A stretch of 64,000 bases of DNA. Source: Halobiforma lacisalsi AJ5. GTDB taxonomy: Archaea > Halobacteriota > Halobacteria > Halobacteriales > Natrialbaceae. Positions 42,714 through 51,902 of the stretch are shown piece by piece. A model generated the notes under the pieces. That model had not been told where the DNA came from. It saw only the letters and a list, made by a program, of their open reading frames with translations, and did no database searches. Each line of letters opens with the position of its first letter. Positions within the stretch are counted from its first letter, which is position 1. The translations under genes and the position numbers were made by a program. The stretch spans positions 1,984,001-2,048,000 of the forward strand of contig NZ_CP019285.1 in NCBI RefSeq assembly GCF_000226975.2. Direction: 5' to 3'.

Positions 42714-45542
42714 CTACTGTCGTGCCCACTCGAGCATCCGTTCGTACACGGGGTCGGTCTCGAGCGCCGCGGGATCGCCGACGAGCACCAGCGCCCGCTT
42801 GGGCCGGGTCAGCGCGACGTTGATCCGGCGGTAGTCCTCGAAGATCGGTCCCTCGAGCGACCCGGTCGCGGTGAAGGAGACGACGATGACCTCCTGGCTC
42901 GAGCCCTGGAAGCGGTCGACGGTGTCGACGGCGACGTCGTCGGGGACACGTTTCGAAATCTCCGAGACCTGCGCCCGGAAGGGGGCGATGACCCCGATCT
43001 CGGAGCGCTCGAGCCCGGCGGCCTCGTAGGCGTCGATCAGGTCGGCGATCCGGGCGGCCTCCTCGCCGTCCGTGTAGCGGCCGCCGTCGCCCTCGACGCC
43101 GACGAACGAGACGGGGTCCTGCAAGTTCTCTGGTAAGTCCGCGCGGGCGACATCCTCGAGGTCGTCCAGGGTCCGCGCGGCGACCTCCGGTTCGGCGGGC
43201 CGGAGCTTCCCGTCGTAGAACTCCTGCGAGGCGAACGCCTGGATGCGCTGGTTCATCCGGTACTGGCGGTCGAGCATGACCCCGGCTTCGGGGTGGAGGT
43301 CGACGAGCCGTTCGAACAGCGACTCCGTGAGGTCGTTCTCTGCACGGACGACCGGCGGGAGCTGTTCGTGGTCGCCGACGAGGACGAACCGCTCCGCGAG
43401 GTTGATCGCCGCACAGGTGCCGGGCTCGGTCAGTTGAGCGGCCTCGTCGACCAGCGCGACATCGAACGACTGCTCTTTCATCACCCGCGAGCCGCAGGTC
43501 GCGGTCGTCGCCGCCACCACCTGCGCGTTCTGCAGTTCCGCGAGTCGATCCTCGGGGTCGCCGGCTCGCTCGAGGCGATACGGCTCCATGTCCTCGCGGA
43601 CGCCGCTCTCGGAGCCGACGCGGACGATCCGATCCTCGTCGATCACGTCCTCGAGTCCCTCGAGCAAGGCCTCGAGGACGTTGTCGACGGCGCGATTGGT
43701 GAAGGCCGACAGCAGGACGCGCTCGCCGCGCTCGACCATCGCGCGGACGGCGCGGGCGATGGTGTAGGTCTTGCCGGTGCCCGGCGGCCCGTGGATCAGC
43801 GCGACGTCCTCGGCCCCGACGGCCATCCGGACGGCCTCGTTCTGTGCGTCGTTGTTGCCGATGAACGTCTCGTCGGGCAGGTCGAATTCGGGTTCTTCGC
43901 GGCCGAACAGCACGTCTTTCCGTCGGTCGTCCCCTTTCAGGAGGAAGTCGTGCAGGGCAGCGAGCAGCCGGTCGGTCGTGAGTTCGGAGGGATAGACGTC
44001 CAACCGAGTGACCTCGACCGGCTCGTCCGCGGTCAGGACGATTTCGTCTCCCAATCGCTCGATCCGCGCCAGTTCCGAACTCCCTCGAACCGGATCGCCG
44101 TCGCTCGCCAGCACCAGGTCCCCTTCGCGAAGTTTCGAGGTCGCGCCGCTTTGCCGACGGGCGCGAAGCTCCCACCGCCCCTCCGAGAGTTCCCGCATCT
44201 CCGTGAACTCGAGGTCGATCAGCGCGCGGTCGTCGTCGGCCCGTTCCTCGGGGTCTTGCTCCCAGAGTTTGGCGTACTCGCGGTGGACCTCCCGACGCTC
44301 CTCCTCGATCGCGCGGTAGAACCGCTCGAAGTACTCGCGCTCGTCTTCGGGCAAGGCCTGGCCGATCTGCCCGGCTTTCGACTCCTGGTCGAGTCGGCCC
44401 GAGACGACCATGCAGGTGTCCTGCTCGAAGCAGTACTCGCACTTGGCGTCGCCCTCGTACCCCGTCGGCACGTCGCCGCCCGTCTCCATCGCGGCGATCT
44501 CGTTTCGCAGGCGGACGACGAACTTTAGAAGGCCATCGCCCATCGAGAAGTCCTTCGCGGGGGTGAGATCGCCGGTCTCCTCGTTGCGATCCAGCGCCGA
44601 GTTCTTCGTGTACAGCAGGGTCCCGGTATCGACGTCGCCCCCGTGTTCCTCGAGCAGGAGTGCGTAGCAGGCGGCCTGGACCTTGTCCTTGAACCGGGGT
44701 TCCTTCTTGAGGTTCTTGCCGGTCTTCAACTCGACCGGCGCGCCCCGGCGGATGGCGTCGGCCCGGCCGCGGATGCCGAAGGTTTCGCTGATCAGGAGTT
44801 GTTCCGACCGCCAGCTCCCCTCCGCGGGTGAGAACGCCCGCTCCGGGTTGTCGGCGGCTGTCGCCACCCCATCCTCCTCCGTCAGCCGGCCCTGCTCGAG
44901 CCAGCCCTCGATCGCCGCGGCGTTCTCCCGGACGTCGTCGGCGACGGCGTCGGCGGACTCGCCGAGCAGGCCGAGTTCGAGGCCGTGTTCCTCGACGCGG
45001 GCCTCGATGGCCTCCTCGAGGTCCCGGCCCCGCAGGAGGTCGCCGAACACCTCGTGGACGATAGTCCCTTTCACGACGGGGTAGTTCAGCGGGATCCCCG
45101 AGAGCTTGTTCAGGTAATAGAGGCGGGGACACTCCACCCAGTTGCGGATCGCCGTCACGTTCACGAGGAAACTCGGCTCGACGACGACGTAGGAGTCGCC
45201 GGTCGTCGCGTACTGGATCTCGCCGCGGTACTCCTCACGCTTGGCGTTCGTGACGAGCAGTTCCATCCCCGGCTCGAGGAGTTCTGCCGACTCGGTCCAC
45301 TTGTTCCACAGCGTGACCGTGGTCTCGGCTGTACCGGGCCGTTCGGTCGGCTCGTTCTCGCCCTGTTCCGGGGTGGCTGCCGCGTGTTCGTTCCCGTCCT
45401 CGTCGTCCTCGACCCCTTCGACCCCCTCGACCCCCTCGACTCCCTCGAGGCGAAGCGGTACCTCGGCGAGGTCGCTCTCGCCGTACGTCGTCGACACCGA
45501 GCGAACCTCGACCTCGCCCGCGACGGTTCCGCGTACGTGCAC
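42714..45542 (-). CDS. Dna2-like nuclease-helicase with Fe-S cluster cysteines
   Basis: A 942-residue protein starting at GTG. The N-terminus (1-125) is a poorly conserved lead with a Gly-Val-Glu repeat (GVEGVEGVEGVED, about 34-46). The PD-(D/E)XK nuclease has Asp262 in GRADAI and PVELKTGKN (Glu271, Lys273), flanked by four Cys for an iron-sulfur cluster: Cys138 in NWVECPRLYYL and Cys368/371/377 in CEYCFEQDTC. A linker domain follows, then an SF1 helicase with Walker A GPPGTGKT (586-593), SAFTNRAVDNVL, LVDEAAQLTEP, LDRQYRMN, TVDRFQGSSQE and NVALTRPKRAL. It fits archaeal Dna2-type enzymes acting on flap or resected DNA ends. A GTTTTTGATC box about 26 nt upstream supports a leaderless GTG. Confidence 0.88.
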   Translation of the reverse strand: MHVRGTVAGEVEVRSVSTTYGESDLAEVPLRLEGVEGVEGVEGVEDDEDGNEHAAATPEQGENEPTERPGTAETTVTLWNKWTESAELLEPGMELLVTNAKREEYRGEIQYATTGDSYVVVEPSFLVNVTAIRNWVECPRLYYLNKLSGIPLNYPVVKGTIVHEVFGDLLRGRDLEEAIEARVEEHGLELGLLGESADAVADDVRENAAAIEGWLEQGRLTEEDGVATAADNPERAFSPAEGSWRSEQLLISETFGIRGRADAIRRGAPVELKTGKNLKKEPRFKDKVQAACYALLLEEHGGDVDTGTLLYTKNSALDRNEETGDLTPAKDFSMGDGLLKFVVRLRNEIAAMETGGDVPTGYEGDAKCEYCFEQDTCMVVSGRLDQESKAGQIGQALPEDEREYFERFYRAIEEERREVHREYAKLWEQDPEERADDDRALIDLEFTEMRELSEGRWELRARRQSGATSKLREGDLVLASDGDPVRGSSELARIERLGDEIVLTADEPVEVTRLDVYPSELTTDRLLAALHDFLLKGDDRRKDVLFGREEPEFDLPDETFIGNNDAQNEAVRMAVGAEDVALIHGPPGTGKTYTIARAVRAMVERGERVLLSAFTNRAVDNVLEALLEGLEDVIDEDRIVRVGSESGVREDMEPYRLERAGDPEDRLAELQNAQVVAATTATCGSRVMKEQSFDVALVDEAAQLTEPGTCAAINLAERFVLVGDHEQLPPVVRAENDLTESLFERLVDLHPEAGVMLDRQYRMNQRIQAFASQEFYDGKLRPAEPEVAARTLDDLEDVARADLPENLQDPVSFVGVEGDGGRYTDGEEAARIADLIDAYEAAGLERSEIGVIAPFRAQVSEISKRVPDDVAVDTVDRFQGSSQEVIVVSFTATGSLEGPIFEDYRRINVALTRPKRALVLVGDPAALETDPVYERMLEWARQ

Positions 45543-45695
45543 GGCTACTCGTCACGGGCGACCGATCAAAAACGCTATCGGTCCCGGCTCGTCGCCCGGA
45601 TCCGGTCGTAAGCAACCATTACCGACCGAACCGGTCCGGGACGGATCGAAACGGTCGCGACTCCTTTTTGAATTACGGCCGAACCACCGGGTGCC

Positions 45696-46244
45696 ATGAG
45701 TGATCCGAACCGCGACGACCGGGGAACGGACTCGGAGCCCGGCGTCGACGATCCGAGCGGCCCGACGCCGGCCGAAACCGATTCCGGGACGGGAGCCGCC
45801 TCCGGCGAGCGGACCGGCCAGGGCGGTCACGCTCCCCGCGACGACGGCGCGGCACTCGCCAACGAGGAGCGCCGTCGGAACACGTCAGTCGTCAGCGGGA
45901 TCGTCGCCGTGCTCGGCCTGTGGGCCGCCGCGTCCGTCCTGATCTACGACGTCGGCAGCGAGATTCTCTGGAACAACGGTCTCGTTGGCGCGGTCGTCTT
46001 CGTCGCCGCGGGCTACAATTACTACCGGCTCTCGAACGACGTGCCGCTGAGCGTCGGCGTCGCGTCCCTCGTCGCAGTGCTCGGGATCTGGCTGATCATC
46101 TCGGCGGCGCTACTCGAGATGATCGGCGGCATGTTCTGGAGCACGATCGTCACCGGGCTGTTGATCGCGGGACTCGCCGGGTACAACGCCTACGAGGCTC
46201 GAGAGGCGCGGACCGTGACGACGGAACCGGAGGCGCGAACGTAG
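45696..46244 (+). CDS. SPW-repeat-type membrane protein
   Basis: A 182-residue protein: an unstructured acidic N-terminus (1-62), then four helices in two related pairs. IVAVLGLWAAASVLIYDVG...LWNNGLVGAVVFVAAGYNYYR and LVAVLGIWLIISAALLEMI...FWSTIVTGLLIAGLAGYNAYE resemble each other, as in SPW-repeat proteins. Function unknown; probably a membrane-stabilising or transport-associated protein. CCTTTTTGAATTA at 45663-45675 lies about 27 nt before the ATG. Confidence 0.8.
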   Translation: MSDPNRDDRGTDSEPGVDDPSGPTPAETDSGTGAASGERTGQGGHAPRDDGAALANEERRRNTSVVSGIVAVLGLWAAASVLIYDVGSEILWNNGLVGAVVFVAAGYNYYRLSNDVPLSVGVASLVAVLGIWLIISAALLEMIGGMFWSTIVTGLLIAGLAGYNAYEAREARTVTTEPEART

Positions 46245-46344
46245 CGAGTGCTGCGGCTGCGGGCGATTTCTACGCAGCGGCTTCCATCCCCGGGGCCGGG
46301 TCACGAAAGCGCAGGGTCCCGAGTCGAGCGGCCGAACGGCGAGG

Positions 46345-46614
46345 TCAGTCCGAGCTCTCGAGGTCCGCGTCGGAAACGACCTCGCGCTCGAGTTCGCGCA
46401 GACGGTGTTCGGCGGCATGGTGGCCGGTCGCGACGGCAGCAAACGTCAGCATAACGGCGGCGAAACCCAGTGATACGACCGGCGAGACGCCGTTGACGTA
46501 GCTGTTGAGCAGTTGTCCGACCGCGAGCGCGGCCGGTCCCAGCGTCAGGAGCGCGCTCTTTGCCGGTGCGGCGCGAAACAGTTCGATCAGCGGGAGTGGT
46601 TGGCGGACGGACAT
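46345..46614 (-). CDS. Small two-helix membrane protein
   Basis: 89 residues: a short amphipathic start, helices SALLTLGPAALAVGQLLNSYV and VSLGFAAVMLTFAAVATG, then a charged coiled tail HHAAEHRLRELEREVVSDADLESSD. No recognisable family. Convergent with the SPW gene. Confidence 0.6.
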   Translation of the reverse strand: MSVRQPLPLIELFRAAPAKSALLTLGPAALAVGQLLNSYVNGVSPVVSLGFAAVMLTFAAVATGHHAAEHRLRELEREVVSDADLESSD

Positions 46615-46734
46615 TGGAAACGATCGGTTACCGAGTACCGCTTACGATCCCTGTCGACGGAGCGGTCGTATTCCTTTTGGTTCGCCCACGTTCCGGGCGC
46701 GGAGACGGTCACCACGAGCGACCGGTTCGAAGGC

Positions 46735-46776
<42 letters not shown>

Positions 46777-46856
46777 TGCGATCGGGACGCGAGCGCGACC
46801 CGCGGGGGACCGCCGGGACCGATACGTTCATTCCGTCCGCGTCACAACCCTCACGT

Positions 46857-47408
46857 ATGCGGATTCGCGAGTGGCAGGACATACTCGAGGACGTCACCGA
46901 GCAGGACGTCGAGTCGGAGGACTGGCGCGCCGTCGCCGGTGACCGGGCCGGCGGCGTCGGCGAAGACATGTACCTCGCGCATCCCTCCGCTGGCGTCTTC
47001 TTCCTGAAGACGTACGCGAAGAACCCCTTCGAGGTGCGCGGCGTCGGCACCCAGGTCGCGCGCAAGATCGACGACGAGATCGGGGCGTTCATGCCCGAGG
47101 ACGACGGCAGCGGCCGATTCGCTGTCCAGTCCCCGCCCGAGGACGAGGACGAAGCCGAGACGCTTTCGAACCGGCTGGAGACCGTCCTCGAGACCCACGC
47201 CGACGCCCCGACGCGGCCCCAGGACCTGTTCGACGACGTCATGGAGGCCATCGAGAGCCCTGCGTTCGGCCCGATGGAGTACGACCAGTACGATCGGCCC
47301 GACGAACTCGAGGAACTGGCCGACCGGTTCGAGGAGGCCGACGAGTTGCTGAACGCGGAACTCGAGGACCTGATCGAGACGGACGAGGTCGGTCGGGGCT
47401 TCATGTGA
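46857..47408 (+). CDS. Uncharacterised conserved-looking haloarchaeal protein
   Basis: 183 residues, soluble, strongly acidic. It begins MRIREWQDILEDVTEQDV; a globular first half includes GVGEDMYLAHPSAGVFFLKTYAKNPF; the second half is helical and Glu-rich (DELEELADRFEEADELLNAELEDL) and ends GRGFM. I recognise no family. The next genes on the same strand (47496, 47927) are separated by 87 and 2 bp. Confidence 0.65.
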   Translation: MRIREWQDILEDVTEQDVESEDWRAVAGDRAGGVGEDMYLAHPSAGVFFLKTYAKNPFEVRGVGTQVARKIDDEIGAFMPEDDGSGRFAVQSPPEDEDEAETLSNRLETVLETHADAPTRPQDLFDDVMEAIESPAFGPMEYDQYDRPDELEELADRFEEADELLNAELEDLIETDEVGRGFM

Positions 47409-47495
47409 GCCGCAGTTGCTTTTCTCGCTTCCCAGCCGACCAGGCCTGCGTTCGCGTCCGGTGAACCTTTGAGGACGCGAGCCACCACTACGTCC

Positions 47496-47924
47496 ATGGT
47501 CGAAGCCGCCGAAACCGTCGTCCGGGACTACTACGAGGCGCTCCGCGAGGGCGATCCGCTCGCGCCGTACTTCCTCGAGGACGACTCGACGGTGAAGTTC
47601 GGCATTGAGGAATCGCTGTTCGGCTACGACGAGGTAGCCGATGCCCTCCGAAGCCAGACCGAGACGACGATGGACTGGACGGTCACGAGCGGTCGCCTCG
47701 TCGTCGAGGAACGCGATTCGGCCGCGTGGTTCGCGGACGAGGTGCGGATGGCGTGGACGGACGCGGAGAGCGGCGACGAGCGGGAGTTCGAGAGTCGCTG
47801 GAGCGGAACGCTGGTCCCGTCGCCGGCGAGGACGGACGCGAGTGCCGACGGACCGACTGCCGATCCCGACCCCCACTGGCGCTTCGCGACGATGCACGTC
47901 AGCACACCGCGGAGGCTCGAGTAA
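47496..47924 (+). CDS. SnoaL-like (NTF2-fold) protein
   Basis: 142 residues with the NTF2-like layout: helix VVRDYYEALREGDPLAPYFLED, SLFGYDEVADALRSQT, then strands WTVTSGRLVVEERDSAAWFADEVRMAW and HWRFATMHVST. This resembles DUF3225/SnoaL_3 proteins of unknown substrate. A low-complexity loop (about 105-125) splits the last strands. Its stop is separated by 2 bp from the next ATG, so the two are likely cotranscribed. Confidence 0.75.
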   Translation: MVEAAETVVRDYYEALREGDPLAPYFLEDDSTVKFGIEESLFGYDEVADALRSQTETTMDWTVTSGRLVVEERDSAAWFADEVRMAWTDAESGDEREFESRWSGTLVPSPARTDASADGPTADPDPHWRFATMHVSTPRRLE

Positions 47925-47926
47925 CG

Positions 47927-48181
47927 ATGGGGCGGCGAAACCGCAGTTCGGGATCGGGTTCGGGGTCGAGTTCGAGTTCGGGGTCACGGCCGAACCGAAA
48001 CACGGGCGATCCGGCGGGAAGACGCCGCCTCGCGGCCGGGTTCGTCCTGCTGGTCGGCCTCTCGGGAAGCATGATGGCGCTCCAGGGCGGCGCGTCGCTG
48101 CCGATGGTCGGGCTGGTGACCGCCGGTGGCCTGCTCGCAGGCGGCGCGCTGGTGTGGTATCTCGCCTGGATCGTCAGCTGA
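47927..48181 (+). CDS. Small membrane protein with Ser-Gly-rich N-terminus
   Basis: 84 residues. The N-terminus contains an alternating Gly-Ser run (SSGSGSGSSSSSGS, residues 7-20) from a TTCGGG/TCGGGT-type microsatellite, a basic patch, then two helices LAAGFVLLVGLSGSMMAL and MVGLVTAGGLLAGGALVWYLAWIV. Function unknown. It starts 2 bp after the SnoaL-like gene. Confidence 0.65.
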   Translation: MGRRNRSSGSGSGSSSSSGSRPNRNTGDPAGRRRLAAGFVLLVGLSGSMMALQGGASLPMVGLVTAGGLLAGGALVWYLAWIVS

Positions 48182-48196
48182 GCGGAGCAGCAGCTC

Positions 48197-49159
48197 CTAG
48201 CGCTCTACCCGGCGCAGCCAGACACCCGGCGCGTCCAGTTCCTCGTGACTCGGGAGGTACTCCGGTCCCTCCCAGACCAGGCTCGCGGTCTCGAGGTCCC
48301 GTGCGTCGACGATCGTCTCGAAGAAGTCCTTCCCGCGTTCGTACTGGCGACGCTTCAGGCCGAGGCCGAGCAGTCGGCGGAACAGCCGCTGTAGCGGGCC
48401 CCGTCCCTGCCGTCGCTCGTCGAGCTTCCGTCGCAGATCGGCGTACTCGCCGTCGAAGGCGTGGTCCATCAGCAGTTCGGCGTACCCTTCGACGACGGTC
48501 ATCGCGGCGTCGAGTTCGCGGAACGCCTGCCGGTCGAACGACCCCTCCGAGAGCTTCGCGATGCCGTCTTCCATCCGCCGCTCGAGGTGTTCCGAGAGCC
48601 ACGGTGCGGCCCCGAACTCGGCGGCGTGAGTCACTTCGTGGAAGGCGATCCAGCGGCGGAACCGGTCGGAATCGACCGCGAGCGCGTCGGCCGCCTTCAG
48701 GATGTTCGGACGGACGAAGTACAGTGCGTGGTCGTCGTCGGGCGTTTCGGCGAGCAACAGCGGGTCGTACTGGCCGAGGACGTTCCGCCCGAGGAAGGCG
48801 AGCAGAACGGTCATCGTCCCGGTGTTGATCGTTCGGGCGACGCCGGGGAACGCGCCGGGTGGGGCGTGGTCCTCGAGCGTGCCCATCACCCGCTCGAAGG
48901 TCGCGACGTTGGCGTCGATCCAGTGGTGGCGGTTCTGGATCTCGACGGTGTCCGGGACGTCGAACTCGAGGCCCGACACCGTGCGGATCCCTTCGCGAGC
49001 GTCGCGGACGTCGCGGGCGTACGCCTCCTGCTCCCCGGCCTCGAGCGCGATCGAGCCGGGATCGGTGGCGGCCTTTGCGGCTTCGGCTGCCGATGCCCAG
49101 TCGATCGCGTCGTCGCCGGACGCGCCGGCGACGGCCCGGGCACTACGATAGAGGTTCAC
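48197..49159 (-). CDS. DUF2342-type zinc metalloprotease-like protein
   Basis: 320 residues from the GTG at 49159 (an upstream TTG at 49186 is a weaker option). The family signature is FHEVTHAAEF with the zinc-binding H-E-x-x-H, preceded by YFVRPNILKAA and followed by TVVEGYAELLMDHAF with the downstream Glu. The N-terminal helical part has the motif DWASAAEAAKAATDPG. Members of DUF2342 are annotated as coenzyme F420-associated or zinc metalloproteases; activity is largely untested. No membrane segment, so it is cytoplasmic. Confidence 0.82.
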   Translation of the reverse strand: MNLYRSARAVAGASGDDAIDWASAAEAAKAATDPGSIALEAGEQEAYARDVRDAREGIRTVSGLEFDVPDTVEIQNRHHWIDANVATFERVMGTLEDHAPPGAFPGVARTINTGTMTVLLAFLGRNVLGQYDPLLLAETPDDDHALYFVRPNILKAADALAVDSDRFRRWIAFHEVTHAAEFGAAPWLSEHLERRMEDGIAKLSEGSFDRQAFRELDAAMTVVEGYAELLMDHAFDGEYADLRRKLDERRQGRGPLQRLFRRLLGLGLKRRQYERGKDFFETIVDARDLETASLVWEGPEYLPSHEELDAPGVWLRRVER

Positions 49160-49287
49160 GAACGTTCGTACGGGAAGCGAACGCAAAAGGGTTCGGCTCG
49201 GACCGCAGACGGTCTGCTGTCAGTCAGTCCCGGCGCACAGGGGACCCGTCTGCCGGGTGCGCCGGTAACCAGTTACAGCAGTCCGTC

Positions 49288-49641
49288 TCAGTTGACGATG
49301 ACGTCGGGTTCCTCTTCCGCCCGTTCCGTCTCCGATTCCTCGCCGCGGTACTTCCGGACGGCGACGCCGGCGGCGACGAGCACGGCCAGCGCAACGAGCG
49401 CGCCGATCGCCTTGCCGCCGCTGCCGCCCTCCTCGTCGGCCGCACCGCTCTCGTCGTCCTCGTCTTCGCGGTCGGTCTCGAGCGACGATCCGGCCTCGAG
49501 GTCAGTCTTCGTCCCCGTTTCCGATTCCTCGCCGCCACCGATTACTGCCTCGGCAAACGGGAGCGACTCGAGCGTTCGCGGCCCGAACTGTGTATCGCCG
49601 TCCAGGTGGAGTTCGATGAAGGTAAACTTCTTTTCTCCCAT
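49288..49641 (-). CDS. Small protein with one C-terminal membrane anchor
   Basis: 117 residues starting MGEKKFTFIELHLDGDTQFGP. A first domain of about 50 residues (THE core FIELHLDG...TLESLPFAEAVIGGG) precedes a long acidic linker and one helix AIGALVALAVLVAAGVAV followed by KYRGEE. The layout (head, acidic linker, C-terminal helix) suggests a surface or membrane-tethered protein; no family recognised. Confidence 0.65.
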   Translation of the reverse strand: MGEKKFTFIELHLDGDTQFGPRTLESLPFAEAVIGGGEESETGTKTDLEAGSSLETDREDEDDESGAADEEGGSGGKAIGALVALAVLVAAGVAVRKYRGEESETERAEEEPDVIVN

Positions 49642-49736
49642 ATCGGCGGGGTCAACGACGCCGCACTTAGCCGTTTGGTTCGGCTTACGATCGCGCGACG
49701 GATCCCGCCGGACTTCATACTGCCGGGCAAAACAAT

Positions 49737-49756
49737 ACACACACACACACACACAC
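49737..49756. repeat. (AC)10 dinucleotide microsatellite
   Basis: A perfect 20-bp AC run, 95 bp upstream of the minus-strand gene starting at 49641 and about 195 bp upstream of lsm, in a 308-bp gap without genes. It is unusual in such a GC-rich sequence. Confidence 0.9.
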
Positions 49757-49919
49757 CGATCGCACTCGAGACGCGATCGGGTGTGTACTGACTTTTGTCC
49801 AGTAGTATCAATATGCGATCACGCCGGACGGTCCCCGTCGAGGGACGGATCGGAATCCCGGCTCCGCCGCCGAATTAGCCTCACGTTGAAGCGCTTCCGA
49901 TCCGGTGGGTTCCGGTACG

Positions 49920-49927
49920 ATTAAGTA
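49920..49927 (+). promoter_or_regulatory. Core promoter of the lsm-rpl37e operon
   Basis: GATTAAGT lies 23-30 nt before the lsm ATG at 49950, giving a leaderless transcript. Confidence 0.45.
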
Positions 49928-49949
49928 GCCGTCACTAACGCTCTTTCGT

Positions 49950-50180
49950 ATGAGTGGACGACCGCTGGACGTCCTCGAGGCGTCCCTTGGCGAACGAGTC
50001 GCCGTACGACTCAAGAGTGGTGACGAGTACGTCGGCGAACTCGCCGGCTACGACCAGCACATGAACCTCGTGCTCGAGGAAGTCACGATTCCCGCGGACG
50101 AATCGATCTCCGGGGACGGCGAGCCGATCGAAGACACAACCATTATACGCGGCGATAACGTCGTTTCGATCACTCCATGA
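49950..50180 (+). CDS. lsm: Sm-like archaeal protein (Lsm)
   Basis: A 76-residue Lsm protein: Sm1 motif region [41 protein letters not shown] (seen in parts) and Sm2 [10 protein letters not shown]. It forms a heptameric ring binding U-rich RNA. Its stop overlaps the rpl37e start by 4 bp (ATGA), the widespread archaeal lsm-L37e pair, so the two are translationally coupled. Confidence 0.95.
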   Translation: MSGRPLDVLEASLGERVAVRLKSGDEYVGELAGYDQHMNLVLEEVTIPADESISGDGEPIEDTTIIRGDNVVSITP

Positions 50181-50353
50181 CTGGCGCAGGAACCCCGAGC
50201 CAAGGAAAGAAGAACAAGACGACCCACGTCAAGTGTCGTCGCTGCGGAGAGAAGTCCTACCACGTGAAGAAGAAGGTCTGCTCGTCGTGTGGCTTCGGCA
50301 AGTCGTCGAAGCGCCGCGACTACGAGTGGCAGTCGAAGACCGGCGACAACTAA
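50177..50353 (+). CDS. rpl37e: 50S ribosomal protein L37e
   Basis: A 58-residue protein starting at the ATG that overlaps the lsm stop: [20 protein letters not shown], a zinc ribbon [10 protein letters not shown]...[10 protein letters not shown] (two C-x2-C pairs), and RRDYEWQSK. These are diagnostic for eukaryote/archaea-type L37e of the large subunit. The basic composition differs sharply from neighbouring acidic proteins, as expected for a ribosomal protein. Confidence 0.96.
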   Translation: MTGAGTPSQGKKNKTTHVKCRRCGEKSYHVKKKVCSSCGFGKSSKRRDYEWQSKTGDN

Positions 50354-50492
50354 CGCGAACGCCGTTCGCTCTCGCCCACCTGCCGGATCGATCTCGACCG
50401 GATTCTTCGCTTTCCACCTCGAGCGACGCGGTCCGACCTATCGACCTATCGGCGATGAACAACCATTAGTCCTGGGCCGCGAACACTCCGAT

Positions 50493-51692
50493 ATGAGTAT
50501 GGAGACGACAGCCGCCTTCGCGGGCCTCGAGTGTGTCGACTGCGGGACCGCGTTCGACGCTGCCGAGGTGACCCACCGGTGTCCGGACTGCGATGGGGTT
50601 CTCGACCCGACATACGACTACGACGCGATCGACCTCGATCGCGAGACCCTCGAGTCGCGGCCGTTCGACTCGATGTGGCGCTACGAGGAACTGCTGCCGT
50701 TCCGACGCGAGTCGGCGGTCACGATGGACGAGGGGACGACGCCGCTGGTCGACTGTCCGGCCCTCGCCGACGAGTTCGGCGTCGAGCGCGTCCTGATCAA
50801 AGACGAGGGACGCAACCCGACGAACACGTTCAAGGACCGCGGCCAGACGGTGGCGGTGACGGCGGCGAGCCAGCACGGCGCGAGCGACGTCGTCCTCGCC
50901 TCGGCGGGCAACGCGGGGCAGGCGGCCTCGGCCTACGCCGCCCGTGCGGGTATGGACTCTCACGTCTACTTACCGTCGCGGGCCGGCTTCACGAACAAGG
51001 CGATGGTCAACGTCCACGGCGGCGACATGAGCGTGGTCGGCGGGCGGATCGGCGACGCCGGCGAGGCCTACGAGGAGGCCAGCACGGACCACGACGACTG
51101 GTACCCGCTCCAGACGTTCGTCACCCCCTACCGCCACGAGGGGAAGAAGACGATGTTCTACGAGGTCGTCGAGCAACTCGAGTGGGAAACGCCCGACGCC
51201 ATCGTCTACCCGACCGGCGGCGGCGTCGGCCTGATCGGGATGTACAAGGCCGCGAAAGAGTACCGCGATCTGGGCCTGATCGACGACCTTCCGGAACTGT
51301 ACGCCGCCCAGGCCTCGGGCTGTGATCCGATCGTCGAGGCCTACGAGGAAGGGTGGGACGAACACGAACCCGTCGAACACCCCGACACGATCTGTGGCGG
51401 CCTCGAGATCCCCGACCCCGGCGCGAGTCCGTGGATCCTCGAGGCGCTCCGGGAGACCGACGGCGGCGCGGTCTCGACGGCCGATCCGGACATCCTCGAG
51501 GCCGGCGTCCAGGTCGCCAAGCAGGAGGGCCTCGAGATGGTTCCGAGTTCGGCGGCCGCAGCGAGCGGCGCGTGGGAACTCGCGGAACGGGGCGAGTTCG
51601 ACGGCGACGAGACGATCGTCATTCTCAACACCGGCGCCGGGAACAAGGAGGCGGACGTGCTCCGCAGCCACCTGATGAGTCAGGGCGTCTGA
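50493..51692 (+). CDS. thrC: Threonine synthase
   Basis: A 399-residue PLP enzyme. The N-terminal small zinc-ribbon-like segment is CVDCGTAFD...HRCPDCDG. The body has DEGTTPLVDCPALADEFGV, PLP lysine in NPTNTFKDRG, ASAGNAGQAASAYAARAG, YPTGGGVGLIGMYKA (phosphate loop) and AAQASGCDPIV. It converts O-phosphohomoserine to threonine. A related-enzyme option (cysteate synthase-like) is less likely given the standard PLP and glycine loop motifs. ACCATTAGTC about 27 nt upstream and the MSMETTAAF start fit a leaderless transcript. Confidence 0.92.
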   Translation: MSMETTAAFAGLECVDCGTAFDAAEVTHRCPDCDGVLDPTYDYDAIDLDRETLESRPFDSMWRYEELLPFRRESAVTMDEGTTPLVDCPALADEFGVERVLIKDEGRNPTNTFKDRGQTVAVTAASQHGASDVVLASAGNAGQAASAYAARAGMDSHVYLPSRAGFTNKAMVNVHGGDMSVVGGRIGDAGEAYEEASTDHDDWYPLQTFVTPYRHEGKKTMFYEVVEQLEWETPDAIVYPTGGGVGLIGMYKAAKEYRDLGLIDDLPELYAAQASGCDPIVEAYEEGWDEHEPVEHPDTICGGLEIPDPGASPWILEALRETDGGAVSTADPDILEAGVQVAKQEGLEMVPSSAAAASGAWELAERGEFDGDETIVILNTGAGNKEADVLRSHLMSQGV

Positions 51693-51725
51693 ACCGGCCG
51701 GCCCCACCACACTGACGACAGTTAT

Positions 51726-51824
51726 TTGCTCCTGACGGTCGTCGAACGGGACGAAGTCCGCGACGCCGACGGCGACCCGCTCGAGGACGTCTCCCGGGAG
51801 ATGGTCTGGATCGCCGAGCGGTGA
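51726..51824 (+). pseudogene. Possible gene relic downstream of thrC
   Basis: In the frame of the thrC stop, a run without initiation codon near its start encodes LLLTVVERDEVRDADGDPLE...SREMVWIAER and stops at 51824. Composition is typical of haloarchaeal protein rather than intergenic DNA, but there is no promoter or start, so it looks like the 3' remnant of a deleted gene. Family unknown. Confidence 0.35.
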
Positions 51825-51902
51825 CCCCGGCGTCCGCGGCGGGGACCGGAGCACGGGGCTCGTTTCGTAGCGTTTTTGCCGGCTGTCGGGAAACGGAGGG
51901 GT

